Positions 1-6,299 of a stretch of 7,252 bases of DNA are shown here, piece after piece. The position numbers were made by a program, and so were the translations under genes. The first letter of the stretch is position 1. Each line of letters starts with the position of its first letter. Source of the stretch: Candidatus Rokuibacteriota bacterium (GTDB taxonomy: Bacteria > Methylomirabilota > Methylomirabilia > Rokubacteriales > CSP1-6); contig QHRS01000081.1 in the NCBI GenBank assembly GCA_003221435.1, positions 1-7,252 on the forward strand, read 5' to 3'. The notes under the pieces were generated by a model that searched no databases, had not been told where the DNA came from, and saw only the letters and a list, made by a program, of their open reading frames with translations.

Positions 1-623
1 TGGAGACCTTGGGCGAGCTCACCCGGATCGCGTGGGAGCACGACTGCCAGGTCATGTTCGAGGGACCGGGCCACGTGCCGATGCATCTGATCAAGGAGAA
101 CATGGACCGTCAGCTCGCCGTCTGCCACGAGGCCCCGTTCTATACGCTGGGGCCGCTGACGACCGACATCGCCCCCGGCTACGATCACATCACGTCGGCC
201 ATCGGTGCCGCGATGATCGGCTGGTACGGCACCGCGATGCTCTGCTACGTGACGCCGAAGGAGCACCTCGGGCTCCCGAACAAGCGGGACGTCAAGGACG
301 GCGTCATCGCCTACAAGATCGCCGCCCACGCCGCGGACCTCGCCAAAGGCCATCCGCGGGCGCGCGAGTGGGACGACGCGCTCAGCCGGGCGCGCTTCGA
401 GTTCCGCTGGGAGGACCAGTTCAACCTCTCGCTCGACCCCGAGACCGCGCGGGAGTTCCACGACGAGACGCTGCCCGCCGACGGCGCGAAGCTCGCCCAC
501 TTCTGCTCGATGTGCGGACCCAAGTTCTGCTCGATGAAGATCACGCAGCGTGAGGCCGGGCTGCGCCAGAAGGCCGAGGAGTTCAAGGAGGCGGGCGGCG
601 AGATCTACGTCAAGGGAGCCTAA
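1..623 (+). CDS. thiC: Phosphomethylpyrimidine synthase ThiC, C-terminal part (5' end outside window)
   Basis: ThiC is a radical-SAM enzyme that rearranges aminoimidazole ribotide into hydroxymethylpyrimidine phosphate, the pyrimidine half of thiamine, in the cytoplasm. The frame is open from the left edge (first full codon at position 3) and ends at TAA 621-623, giving about 206 visible residues, so the N-terminal half is missing. The family signature is clear. It includes the EGPGHVPMH segment (codons near 60-85) with a zinc-ligand histidine, the KEHLGLPN segment near 258-285, and the C-terminal iron-sulfur motif CSMCGPKFC with cysteines at 504-506, 513-515 and 528-530 (C-x2-C-x4-C). This is the unusual cluster motif of ThiC and is placed normally, just before the end. 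The protein closes with a usual GGEIYVKGA tail, so it looks intact at its 3' end. The following gene begins inside or at the stop codon in the +1 frame. Any thiamine riboswitch would lie upstream, outside the window. Confidence 0.97.
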   Translation, partial: ETLGELTRIAWEHDCQVMFEGPGHVPMHLIKENMDRQLAVCHEAPFYTLGPLTTDIAPGYDHITSAIGAAMIGWYGTAMLCYVTPKEHLGLPNKRDVKDGVIAYKIAAHAADLAKGHPRAREWDDALSRARFEFRWEDQFNLSLDPETAREFHDETLPADGAKLAHFCSMCGPKFCSMKITQREAGLRQKAEEFKEAGGEIYVKGA

Positions 624-987
624 GCGCCTCTACCTCACGACGTACAGCGCGGCCGGGCGGCCCGGCACGGTCCCCGTCTGGTTCATGCCGGCCGGCGAGG
701 GCGTGGTCTACTTCACCACCCGGCGCGACAGTCTCAAGGCGCGGCGCATCCGCGCCAACGGGCGGGTGACGGTGCGCCTGGGAGCGAAGGACGCGCCGGC
801 GCGACAGGGCCGCGCCGAATGGGTCGACGAGCGACCGGACCTCGAGGACACCGTGCTCGCCCACTACCGCCGCAAGTACTGGCTCCTCGCCCGGCTCTGG
901 ATGGAGCGCTACATCCGAAAGGCTCTCGCGTCAAAGGCCAGCGTCCTGATCCGCGTGACGCTGCCGGCAGGGTCGGCGGCCAGATAG
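550..987 (+). CDS. Pyridoxamine 5'-phosphate oxidase-like (PNPOx/F420-type split barrel) protein, start uncertain
   Basis: This is probably a small flavin- or F420-binding split beta-barrel protein; the substrate is unknown. The recognisable fold begins with KRLYLTTYSAAGRPGTVPVW at 622, continues through a VYFTTRRDSLKARRIRANGR stretch (the usual strand, then Ser/Lys-Ala-Arg-Arg-Ile phosphate-binding region), and ends near 975. This resembles PPOX-class proteins of about 120-140 residues. The stop is TAG 985-987. The start is a problem. The frame is closed by TGA at 535-537, and the only ATG/GTG/TTG between there and the domain is GTG 550. Using it adds 24 mostly Arg/Ser/Ala residues encoded by the other frame of thiC, an overlap of 74 bases. 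The core starts exactly one base after the T of the thiC stop. The gene may therefore use GTG 550, a non-standard start, or coupling to thiC termination. Its 3' end is overlapped tail-to-tail by the extended tusA frame. The family call is moderate and the function is open. Confidence 0.68.
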   Translation: MRPGCARRPRSSRRRAARSTSREPKRLYLTTYSAAGRPGTVPVWFMPAGEGVVYFTTRRDSLKARRIRANGRVTVRLGAKDAPARQGRAEWVDERPDLEDTVLAHYRRKYWLLARLWMERYIRKALASKASVLIRVTLPAGSAAR

Positions 988-1341
988 GCGACACCGACTT
1001 CGAGCGCCGGCTTTGCCGGCGCAATGCGGTTCTGGGGGAGGCTCGGAGGGGGCCCGTCGCGGCCCCCTTCGACAGTCCAGCGCCGGATTTGCCGGCGCAA
1101 CGAGGTTCTGGGGGAGGCCCGGAGTAAGAATCCGGACGCCCTCGGCGTCCTCGAAGATTCCCAAGAGCTCTTGCCCAGTTCGCTCGGCCAGGGCCTTCAT
1201 GTCAGGAACCGCCCCGGGGTCGGTCGCGCGCACCTCGAGCACCTGGTTCACCGGGAGGGTCTTGAGCGCCCGTGAGACCTTGATCACCGGGTCCGGGCAA
1301 AGCTCATCACGGCAATCCAGGATCTGATTGGCGCGTTCCAT
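931..1341 (-). CDS. TusA-family sulfurtransferase / sulfur carrier with repeat-encoded C-terminal extension
   Basis: TusA-like proteins are small cytoplasmic sulfur carriers. They hold a persulfide on one cysteine and pass it on for tRNA thiolation, molybdenum cofactor or sulfur oxidation. The N-terminus has the family motif LDCRDELCPDPV (residues 8-19), with the expected carrier cysteine at C15 in the CPxP motif and an additional C10. The two-layer alpha/beta domain ends at about residue 73 (GVRILT), a normal family length of 70-80. The frame then continues for 63 more residues. Codons from T73 onward are supplied by the 46-bp repeats, and the first stop (TGA, 933-931) lies inside the opposing PNPOx-like gene. 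The extension is Pro/Arg/Ala-rich and low in complexity. The start ATG at 1341 has GGGAGG four bases upstream (1346-1351). The gene lies 21 bp after ntrC and is probably co-transcribed with it. The family call is firm; which TusA subfamily is unknown. Confidence 0.85.
   Translation of the reverse strand: MERANQILDCRDELCPDPVIKVSRALKTLPVNQVLEVRATDPGAVPDMKALAERTGQELLGIFEDAEGVRILTPGLPQNLVAPANPALDCRRGPRRAPSEPPPEPHCAGKAGARSRCRLSGRRPCRQRHADQDAGL
1003..1124. repeat. Pair of 46-bp direct repeats with internal palindromes
   Basis: Two direct copies lie at 1003-1048 and 1079-1124. Aligned by eye they match at 42 of 46 positions (differences at repeat positions 9, 23, 25 and 41), and their starts are 76 bp apart. 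Each copy opens with a palindrome. Copy 1 has GCGCCGGC/GCCGGCGC (1004-1011 with 1015-1022) around a TTT loop. Copy 2 has a 7-bp version (1080-1086 with 1092-1098). Each copy then has a shared GGTTCTGGGGGAGGC block. This looks like a dispersed REP- or MITE-like intergenic element sitting between convergent genes. There is no transposase and no clear target-site duplication. Its genome-wide copy number cannot be judged from this window. Confidence 0.8.
1045..1070. other. GC-rich hairpin between the two repeats
   Basis: AGGGGGCC at 1047-1054 pairs perfectly with GGCCCCCT at 1061-1068 around a six-base loop (CGTCGC), and weak pairing extends to 1045/1070. It sits in the junction of two convergent genes, where a bidirectional terminator would be useful. 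Neither strand has a T-run after the stem, so it is not a canonical intrinsic terminator. It may be part of the repeat element or protect 3' ends of transcripts. Confidence 0.5.
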
Positions 1342-1362
1342 GTCGCCTCCCGCTCTGGCCGC

Positions 1363-2796
1363 CTATTCTTCCCCGAGAGCATCGGGGTCGATGCCGTGCT
1401 CCTTCAGCTTCTTTCTGAGCGTGTTGCGGTTGATCCCGAGGAGCTGGGCAGCGCGAACCTGGTTGCCGCCGGTCTCCCGCAGTACGGCACGGAAGAGCGG
1501 CTTCTCCACGAGACCCACCATCAGGTCGTACAGGTTGGCGTTCGCGTGCTCCCGCAGGCCGCGCACGCAGTCGAGGAGCCGCCGCTCGATGATGTCCTCG
1601 AGCGTCGCGTCTACGGCCACCGAGGCCGCCGCGGAGACCGCGCCGATCGGCAGGTGCTCCGGCAGGATCACGCCGCCAGTCGCCATCACCATCGCCCGCT
1701 GGATGACGTTCTCAAGCTCGCGCACGTTGCCCGGCCACTCGTAGCCCACCAGCCGATCGAGCGCCTCCGGCGCCACGATCCGCACGCCGAGGTCGTCCGC
1801 GTACTTCGCCAGGAAATGGTCCACCAGGAGCGGGATGTCCCGCCGGCGCTCGCGGAGCGGAGGCAGCGGCAGCTCGACGACGTTCAGGCGATAGTACAGG
1901 TCGTCGCGGAACTTGCCCTCCTTGATGAGCGCTTCGAGCTCGCGGTTCGTGGCGGCCAGGATCCGGACGTCGACGCGGATCGGCTCCTGGCCGCCGACGC
2001 GCTCGAACGACCGCTCCTGGAGCGCGCGCAGGAGCTTGGTCTGCAGCTCCGGCGGCATGTCGCCGACTTCATCGAGGAACATCGTGCCGCCGTGGGCCAG
2101 CTCGAACTTGCCGAGCTTACGCTCCTTGGCGTCGGTGAACGCGCCGCGCTCGTGGCCGAACAGCTCGGACTCGAGGAGGGTGGCGGGGATCGCCGCGCAG
2201 GACACCGCGACGAACGGCCGCCCCGCGCGGCGACTGTAGTGATGGATCGCGCGCGCGACCAGCTCCTTGCCCGTCCCGGATTCGCCCCGCAGGAGCACGG
2301 TCACGTCGCTCGCCGCGATGCGCCCGATCGCCTTGTAGATCTCCTGCATGCGCGAGTGGCGCCCGATGAGCGCCCCGAACTCCCAGACCTCCTGCAGCCC
2401 GGTCTTGAGTTGCGCCACTTCCTGCGCGAGGCGCCGCACGGCGAGCGCGCGTTCGGCGAGCAGCAGCACTTCGTCGATGTCGAAGGGCTTGGCAAGATAG
2501 TCGTACGCCCCGCGTTGCATCGCCTGGATCGCGGTCTCCATCGTCCCGTGCGCCGTCATGACGATCACGAGCGCGTCGGGCCGACTCGCCCGCAGGCGGG
2601 CGAGCACGGTCAGCCCGTCGAGGCCCGGCATCCGGACGTCGAGGAAGATCAGGTCGTACGGCTCGGCCTCGGCGTGGCGCAGCGCGGCCTCGCCGTCCCC
2701 GACCGACGTGACCTCATAGCCCGCTTCGCGCAGGCCCTTCTCGAGGACCCACCGGACCCCGTCTTCGTCGTCGGCGAGGAGGATCTTCGGGCCCAT
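1363..2796 (-). CDS. NtrC-family sigma-54-dependent response regulator
   Basis: A 477-residue cytoplasmic transcription activator with the full NtrC architecture. The receiver domain spans about 4-120, with acidic pair D10/E11, phospho-acceptor D53 in FLDVRMPG, T81 and K103. The AAA+ sigma-54 activator domain spans about 143-375, with Walker A GESGTGKE at 171-178, the sigma-54 contact loop at 218-223, Walker B GGTMFLDEVG at 236-245, sensor I LAATNR near 280 and GNVRELEN at 356-363. A Fis-type helix-turn-helix lies at about 436-470 (GGNQVRAAQLLGINRNTLRKK begins at 443). The length is close to classical NtrC (about 470). The contact loop reads GAFTDA rather than the consensus GAFTGA, a variant I recall from other regulators of this class. 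Start ATG 2796 abuts the kinase stop (TAG-ATG) with no obvious Shine-Dalgarno, which suggests translational coupling. The Fis region most resembles NtrC itself, so nitrogen control is likely but not proven. Confidence 0.95.
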   Translation of the reverse strand: MGPKILLADDEDGVRWVLEKGLREAGYEVTSVGDGEAALRHAEAEPYDLIFLDVRMPGLDGLTVLARLRASRPDALVIVMTAHGTMETAIQAMQRGAYDYLAKPFDIDEVLLLAERALAVRRLAQEVAQLKTGLQEVWEFGALIGRHSRMQEIYKAIGRIAASDVTVLLRGESGTGKELVARAIHHYSRRAGRPFVAVSCAAIPATLLESELFGHERGAFTDAKERKLGKFELAHGGTMFLDEVGDMPPELQTKLLRALQERSFERVGGQEPIRVDVRILAATNRELEALIKEGKFRDDLYYRLNVVELPLPPLRERRRDIPLLVDHFLAKYADDLGVRIVAPEALDRLVGYEWPGNVRELENVIQRAMVMATGGVILPEHLPIGAVSAAASVAVDATLEDIIERRLLDCVRGLREHANANLYDLMVGLVEKPLFRAVLRETGGNQVRAAQLLGINRNTLRKKLKEHGIDPDALGEE

Positions 2797-3870
2797 CTAC
2801 TTCGCGATCGGCAGGAAGCACGTCACTGTCGTGCCGCGTCCCTCGACGCTGTCGATCTTGATCGCTCCCTTATGCTCCTCGAGGATCCTGTGACAGAGCG
2901 CGAGCCCGAGTCCGAGCCCTCGCTCCTTCGTCGTGAAGAACGGGTCGAAGACCTTTTCGCGCACGCCCGCCGGGATGCCGGTCCCCTCGTCCGTCACCTG
3001 CATCTCCACCATGCTCCGCTGTCCCACGCCGAGATCCATCTTGGCGAAAAGCGGGTTCAGGCTGATCCGAGTCGTCAAGGTCAGCCGCCCGCCGCTCTTC
3101 ATGGACTCGAGCGCGTTGCGCACGAGATTGTAGAAGACCTGCACGAGCCGGTCCTCGTCGCCCAGAATCGGCGGAAGCGAGGGATCGTAGCGGCGCACGA
3201 TCGTGACCCCCTGGGCCTCCGCGCCCTCCACCGACAGGAGCGCCACGCGCTCGAGCAACTGGTGGAGGTTCAGCGGCGCGATCCTGAGCTGCACCGGCCG
3301 CGCCAGGTCGAGCAGCATCTGGATGATCCGGTTGACCCGGTCCACTTCTTTGATCAGGACGTCCGTGTACTCGCGGAAGCGCGCCTCGCCGCCCAGCTCG
3401 CGCGCCAGCAGCTGCACCGCGCCCCGGATGGCGCCCAGGGGATTGCGGATCTCGTGCGCGAGCCCGACGGCCATGCGCCCGGCCGCGGCCAGGGTCTCGC
3501 CGCGGCGCACCTCGGCCTCGAGCTCGCGGATGCGGGAAACGTCGCGCAGGACCGCGACGGCCGCTTCCACCGTGCCCCGGCGGTCGAACAGCGGGGCCGT
3601 GACGATGCTTACCGGGAGGAGGCGCCCGTCGGGCGCCTCCAGCGTCGTCTCCGCTTCCGAACGGCTCTCGCCCGTTCGTATGGTTTCCGCCAGGTGGCGA
3701 ATCAGCGACGAGCCAGGCGGGAGCAGCTCCTTCAGCGCGCGATTCGCGGCCCGGCGCGCGGAGCGCCCGGTGAGCGACTCGGCCGCGCCGTTCCAGAAGA
3801 CGACCCTGAGTGCATCGTCGACCGCGACGACGGCATCCGGAAGCCCCGCGAGGACCGTCTCGAAGTTCAT
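2797..3870 (-). CDS. NtrB-like sensor histidine kinase (PAS domain, soluble)
   Basis: A 357-residue histidine kinase, the evident partner of the adjacent NtrC-like regulator, which it would phosphorylate at D53. The domains in order are an N-terminal PAS fold at about 5-112 and a short coiled linker. The dimerisation/phosphotransfer helices follow, with H box HEIRNPL at 139-145 (H139). The ATPase domain has N box NLVRNALE at 248-255, G1 DEGTGIP at 294-300, F box FDPFFTTK at 308-315 and G2 GLGLGLAL at 318-325. No signal peptide or membrane segment is visible, so it is cytoplasmic like NtrB and would sense an internal signal or a PII-type protein. The start ATG 3870 lies 13 bp after the tsaD stop and lacks a clear ribosome site. 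The stop abuts the regulator start. All catalytic boxes are intact. The specific signal cannot be read from sequence. Confidence 0.93.
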   Translation of the reverse strand: MNFETVLAGLPDAVVAVDDALRVVFWNGAAESLTGRSARRAANRALKELLPPGSSLIRHLAETIRTGESRSEAETTLEAPDGRLLPVSIVTAPLFDRRGTVEAAVAVLRDVSRIRELEAEVRRGETLAAAGRMAVGLAHEIRNPLGAIRGAVQLLARELGGEARFREYTDVLIKEVDRVNRIIQMLLDLARPVQLRIAPLNLHQLLERVALLSVEGAEAQGVTIVRRYDPSLPPILGDEDRLVQVFYNLVRNALESMKSGGRLTLTTRISLNPLFAKMDLGVGQRSMVEMQVTDEGTGIPAGVREKVFDPFFTTKERGLGLGLALCHRILEEHKGAIKIDSVEGRGTTVTCFLPIAK

Positions 3871-3883
3871 CGACGCGCGACGG

Positions 3884-4885
3884 TCACGCGAGGGCGAGGT
3901 CGGGAAGGGCGTTCATGGTGAGCGGCGCGCGCTGGCCCGCGGCGATGCGGGCCGCGCCCGCCGCCGCGATCATCGCCGCGTTGTCGGTACAGAGCCGCGG
4001 GGACGGCACGTGAACCGTGATCCGGTGCAGGGCGGCCTCGGCGGCGAGCGCGCCTCGGAGGGCCTGGTTGGCGGCGACGCCGCCGGTCAGCACGACGCGC
4101 TTCACCCCGAGTCGGGACGCGGCTTTCATCGTCTTCCGCACGAGCATCTTGACCACCGTGGCCTGGAATGACGCCGCGATGTCGGCGACGGCGCCCGGCG
4201 AGAGCGGACCGTGGCGGTTGACGCGGAGCGACACGGCCGTCTTGATCCCGCTGAACGAGAAGTCTGGCGCCTGGTCGGTCATCTGCGCGAGCGGGAACGC
4301 GATCGCGCCCGGATCGCCGTGCCGCGCCGTGCGCTCGATGATGGGCCCGCCCGGATATCCCAGGCCGAGGAGCTTGGCGACCTTGTCGAAGGCCTCCCCG
4401 GCCGCGTCATCCCGCGTCCGGCCGACCAGCGTGTACGTGAGCGGAGCGGGGGCGTGGTAGAGCGCGGTATGGCCGCCGGAGACGACCAGCGCCAGGAACG
4501 GGTACTCCGGCGGTGGCGGCTCGAGGAACGCGGCGAAGATGTGCCCCTCGAGGTGATTGACGCCGACGAGCGGCACCCTCATGACGTAGGCGAGCGATTT
4601 CGCGAGCGAGCACCCCACGAGAAGCGAGCCGACGAGCCCGGGACCCTGCGTGACCGCGATGGCACCGAGATCGCCGAGCTTCACGCCCGCATCGGCCAGC
4701 GCGCTCTCGACGACCGGGACGATCACTTCGACGTGCCGGCGCGAAGCCAGCTCGGGCACCACGCCACCGTAGGGCGCGTGCACCAGGTCCTGGGACGCCA
4801 CGACGCTCGACAGGATGCGGCAGCCGTCCGCGAGCACGGCAGCCGCCGTCTCATCGCACGAGCTCTCGATTCCGAGGACGTTCAT
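3884..4885 (-). CDS. tsaD: tRNA N6-threonylcarbamoyladenosine transferase TsaD
   Basis: TsaD (Kae1/Qri7 family) transfers the threonylcarbamoyl group from threonylcarbamoyl-AMP to A37 of ANN-decoding tRNAs, working with TsaB and TsaE. The protein is 333 residues, the usual bacterial length. It starts MNVLGIESSCDET, the diagnostic N-terminus, which fixes the start at ATG 4885. The frame stays open further upstream to a GTG at 4966, but that part is non-family sequence. Metal-binding residues are H111 and H115 in HLEGH and D301 in CTDNAAMIA. SGGHT (136-140), GEAFDKVAKLLG (from 163) and the TGGVAAN loop near 267-273 form the nucleotide site. Everything expected is present. tsaB and tsaE are not in the window. 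It follows a terminator-like hairpin after ctpA and leads directly into the kinase gene 13 bp downstream, so it may head a tsaD-ntrB-ntrC-tusA unit. Confidence 0.97.
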   Translation of the reverse strand: MNVLGIESSCDETAAAVLADGCRILSSVVASQDLVHAPYGGVVPELASRRHVEVIVPVVESALADAGVKLGDLGAIAVTQGPGLVGSLLVGCSLAKSLAYVMRVPLVGVNHLEGHIFAAFLEPPPPEYPFLALVVSGGHTALYHAPAPLTYTLVGRTRDDAAGEAFDKVAKLLGLGYPGGPIIERTARHGDPGAIAFPLAQMTDQAPDFSFSGIKTAVSLRVNRHGPLSPGAVADIAASFQATVVKMLVRKTMKAASRLGVKRVVLTGGVAANQALRGALAAEAALHRITVHVPSPRLCTDNAAMIAAAGAARIAAGQRAPLTMNALPDLALA

Positions 4886-4930
4886 CGCGCCAGCTTCGAG
4901 ACAGGAACCATGCGGACCCCGACGACGGTC

Positions 4931-4985
4931 AGAAGAAGAAGGGGCGATGAGCCCGAGGGCGTCCACACCCGGGCGGCATCACCCC
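4931..4985 (-). terminator. Intrinsic terminator-like hairpin after ctpA
   Basis: Read on the minus strand, GGGGTGATG (4985-4977) pairs with CATCGCCCC (4949-4941) with one G-T wobble. Inside it GCCCGGG (4974-4968) pairs with CTCGGGC (4957-4951), again with one wobble. The loop is ten bases, and there is a two-against-one internal bulge between the stems. The outer stem is followed at once by TTCTTCTTCT (4940-4931). The structure starts 19 bases after the ctpA stop codon, the normal place for a terminator. It could be partial, acting as an attenuator before tsaD. Confidence 0.65.
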
Positions 4986-5004
4986 TCTTCAGATCAGGAC
5001 CGGA

Positions 5005-6270
5005 CTACCGGATCTGGGCTTCCGGGCTCTGCGCGCCCGGCCGCTGCTCGAGAATGCGTACGGCCTTGAGAAGATCGACCGCGCGCTGGAGCTGCGGATC
5101 CTTTTTCAGGTCCTCCATCGGGCTCGGCGCCGCCACCGGCGTCTTCTCCTTTTCGCCGTTCCCCTCCTTGGGCAGGGCCGCGACCACCTTGGGCGCCTCG
5201 ACCACGATATCCGGGGCGATGCCCTTGCCGTGGATCGAGCGGCCCTTCGGCGTGTAATACTTGGCCGTCGTCAGCCGCAGCCCCGAGCCGTCGGACAGCG
5301 GAATGATGGTCTGGACCGAGCCCTTGCCGAAGCTCTGCGTGCCGATCACGATCGCGCGGCCCCAGTCCTGGAGCGCGCCCGCCACGATCTCGGAGGCCGA
5401 CGCGCTGCCCTGATTGACAAGGACCACCATCGGCAGGGTGGTGAGGGGGTGCTTGGCGTGCGCCGTGAAGCGCATGTTCTGGTTGCGGATGCGCCCCTCG
5501 GTGTAAACGACCAGCTTGCCGTCCTCGACGAACTTCTCCGTCACCTCGACGGCCGACGTGAGCAGGCCGCCCGGGTTATTGCGGAGGTCGAGCACGAGCG
5601 CCTTCATCCCGCTCTTCTGGGCTTTGTCCAGGGCGGCCTCGAGGTCGGTCGCGGTCTGCTCCTGGAACTGCCGGAGCTTGATGTACTCGATGCCGGTCTC
5701 CAGCTCCTGCTCGCGCACGGAATGGATCCGGATCTGTTCGCGCACGATCGAGAAGTCCTGCGACTCGGCCCAGCCCTCGCGCGCGATGGTGATCGTCACC
5801 TTGGTGCCGGGCTTGCCCCGCATGCGCTTGACGGCGTCGGGGAGCTGCATGTCCTTGGTGACGATCCCGTCGATCTTGATGATGCGATCACCCGGGTGCA
5901 GGCCCGCCTTGTGCGCGGGCGTGCCCTCGATCGGGGATACAACGGTCAGGACGTCGTCCCGGAGCGTGATCTCGATGCCGAGCCCGCCGAAGCTCCCCGT
6001 CGTCTCGACCTGCATCTCTCTGTAGCTATCGGGATCGAGGAACGAGCTGTGGGGGTCGAGACCGCGCAGTGTGCCCTTGATCGCGCCGTAGATTAGCTCT
6101 TTGGGGGCGACCTCGTCGACGTACTGGTTCTGGACGATCGAGATGACTTCGGTGAACAGCTTGAGCTGCTCGTACGTCGCCCCCGTGTCGGTGCCCTTGC
6201 TGGCGACCGTCCCGCCCATCGAAAGAGTGATCACGAGCAAAAGCGACCCGACCACGAACGCCTTCTTCAT
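5005..6270 (-). CDS. ctpA: Carboxyl-terminal processing protease CtpA (S41 family, PDZ domain)
   Basis: A periplasmic serine protease that trims or degrades envelope proteins, using a PDZ domain to recognise C-termini. From ATG 6270 the protein has 421 residues. It opens with a signal peptide (MKKAF, a hydrophobic core, then about TVAS near residue 24). A helical N-terminal part covers about 32-90, a PDZ domain about 93-165 (PAHKAGLHPGDRI at 118-130), and the S41 catalytic core about 195-360. The catalytic Ser/Lys dyad is S291 in GSASASE and K316 in SFGKGSVQ, 25 residues apart as in characterised family members, with Q320 four residues on. The C-terminal tail (about 365-421) is charged and Pro-rich and weakly conserved. 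The reading frame extends upstream to 6321, but AGGAGG at 6280-6285 and the signal peptide support ATG 6270. GTG and TTG codons immediately precede that ATG in frame. The gene follows the envC-like gene by 29 bp. Confidence 0.96.
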   Translation of the reverse strand: MKKAFVVGSLLLVITLSMGGTVASKGTDTGATYEQLKLFTEVISIVQNQYVDEVAPKELIYGAIKGTLRGLDPHSSFLDPDSYREMQVETTGSFGGLGIEITLRDDVLTVVSPIEGTPAHKAGLHPGDRIIKIDGIVTKDMQLPDAVKRMRGKPGTKVTITIAREGWAESQDFSIVREQIRIHSVREQELETGIEYIKLRQFQEQTATDLEAALDKAQKSGMKALVLDLRNNPGGLLTSAVEVTEKFVEDGKLVVYTEGRIRNQNMRFTAHAKHPLTTLPMVVLVNQGSASASEIVAGALQDWGRAIVIGTQSFGKGSVQTIIPLSDGSGLRLTTAKYYTPKGRSIHGKGIAPDIVVEAPKVVAALPKEGNGEKEKTPVAAPSPMEDLKKDPQLQRAVDLLKAVRILEQRPGAQSPEAQIR

Positions 6271-6279
6271 CAACACTGT

Positions 6280-6285
6280 CCTCCT
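6280..6285 (-). promoter_or_regulatory. Ribosome binding site of ctpA
   Basis: AGGAGG on the minus strand lies nine bases before ATG 6270. Three possible starts, GTG, TTG and ATG, follow one another in frame at 6276-6268, with spacings of three, six and nine bases. The ATG begins a standard signal peptide and is the best choice. This is the clearest Shine-Dalgarno in the window. Confidence 0.75.
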
Positions 6286-6299
6286 AGAATGTTGCCCGC

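Noticed and set aside
32..553. A 173-codon frame overlapping thiC on the plus strand
   Set aside because: It is out of frame with clear ThiC coding sequence, and its product is Arg/Pro-rich without any domain.
1004..1022. The palindrome after the PNPOx-like gene as a canonical intrinsic terminator
   Set aside because: The stem is good (8 bp, TTT loop), but the downstream bases AATGCGGTTCTGGG lack a T-run. The same palindrome recurs in the second repeat, so it is described as part of the repeat.
988..1130. A short CRISPR array
   Set aside because: There are only two copies with four mismatches, no regular spacers, no cas genes, and the repeat contains an internal palindrome of the REP type.
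1396..3921. An 841-codon open frame on the plus strand, antisense to the ntrC and ntrB genes
   Set aside because: It mirrors two genes with complete catalytic motifs. Its product is His/Arg/Asp-rich with no recognisable domain, and long antisense frames are expected in very GC-rich coding DNA.
4886..4966. An upstream extension of tsaD to a GTG at 4966
   Set aside because: The extra 27 residues do not resemble any TsaD, they cover the hairpin, and the family N-terminus MNVLGIESSCDET begins at 4885.
4211..5257. A 348-codon plus-strand open frame opposite tsaD and the end of ctpA
   Set aside because: It is antisense to an intact tsaD, spans the terminator-like hairpin and has low-complexity Arg-rich composition with no family signature.
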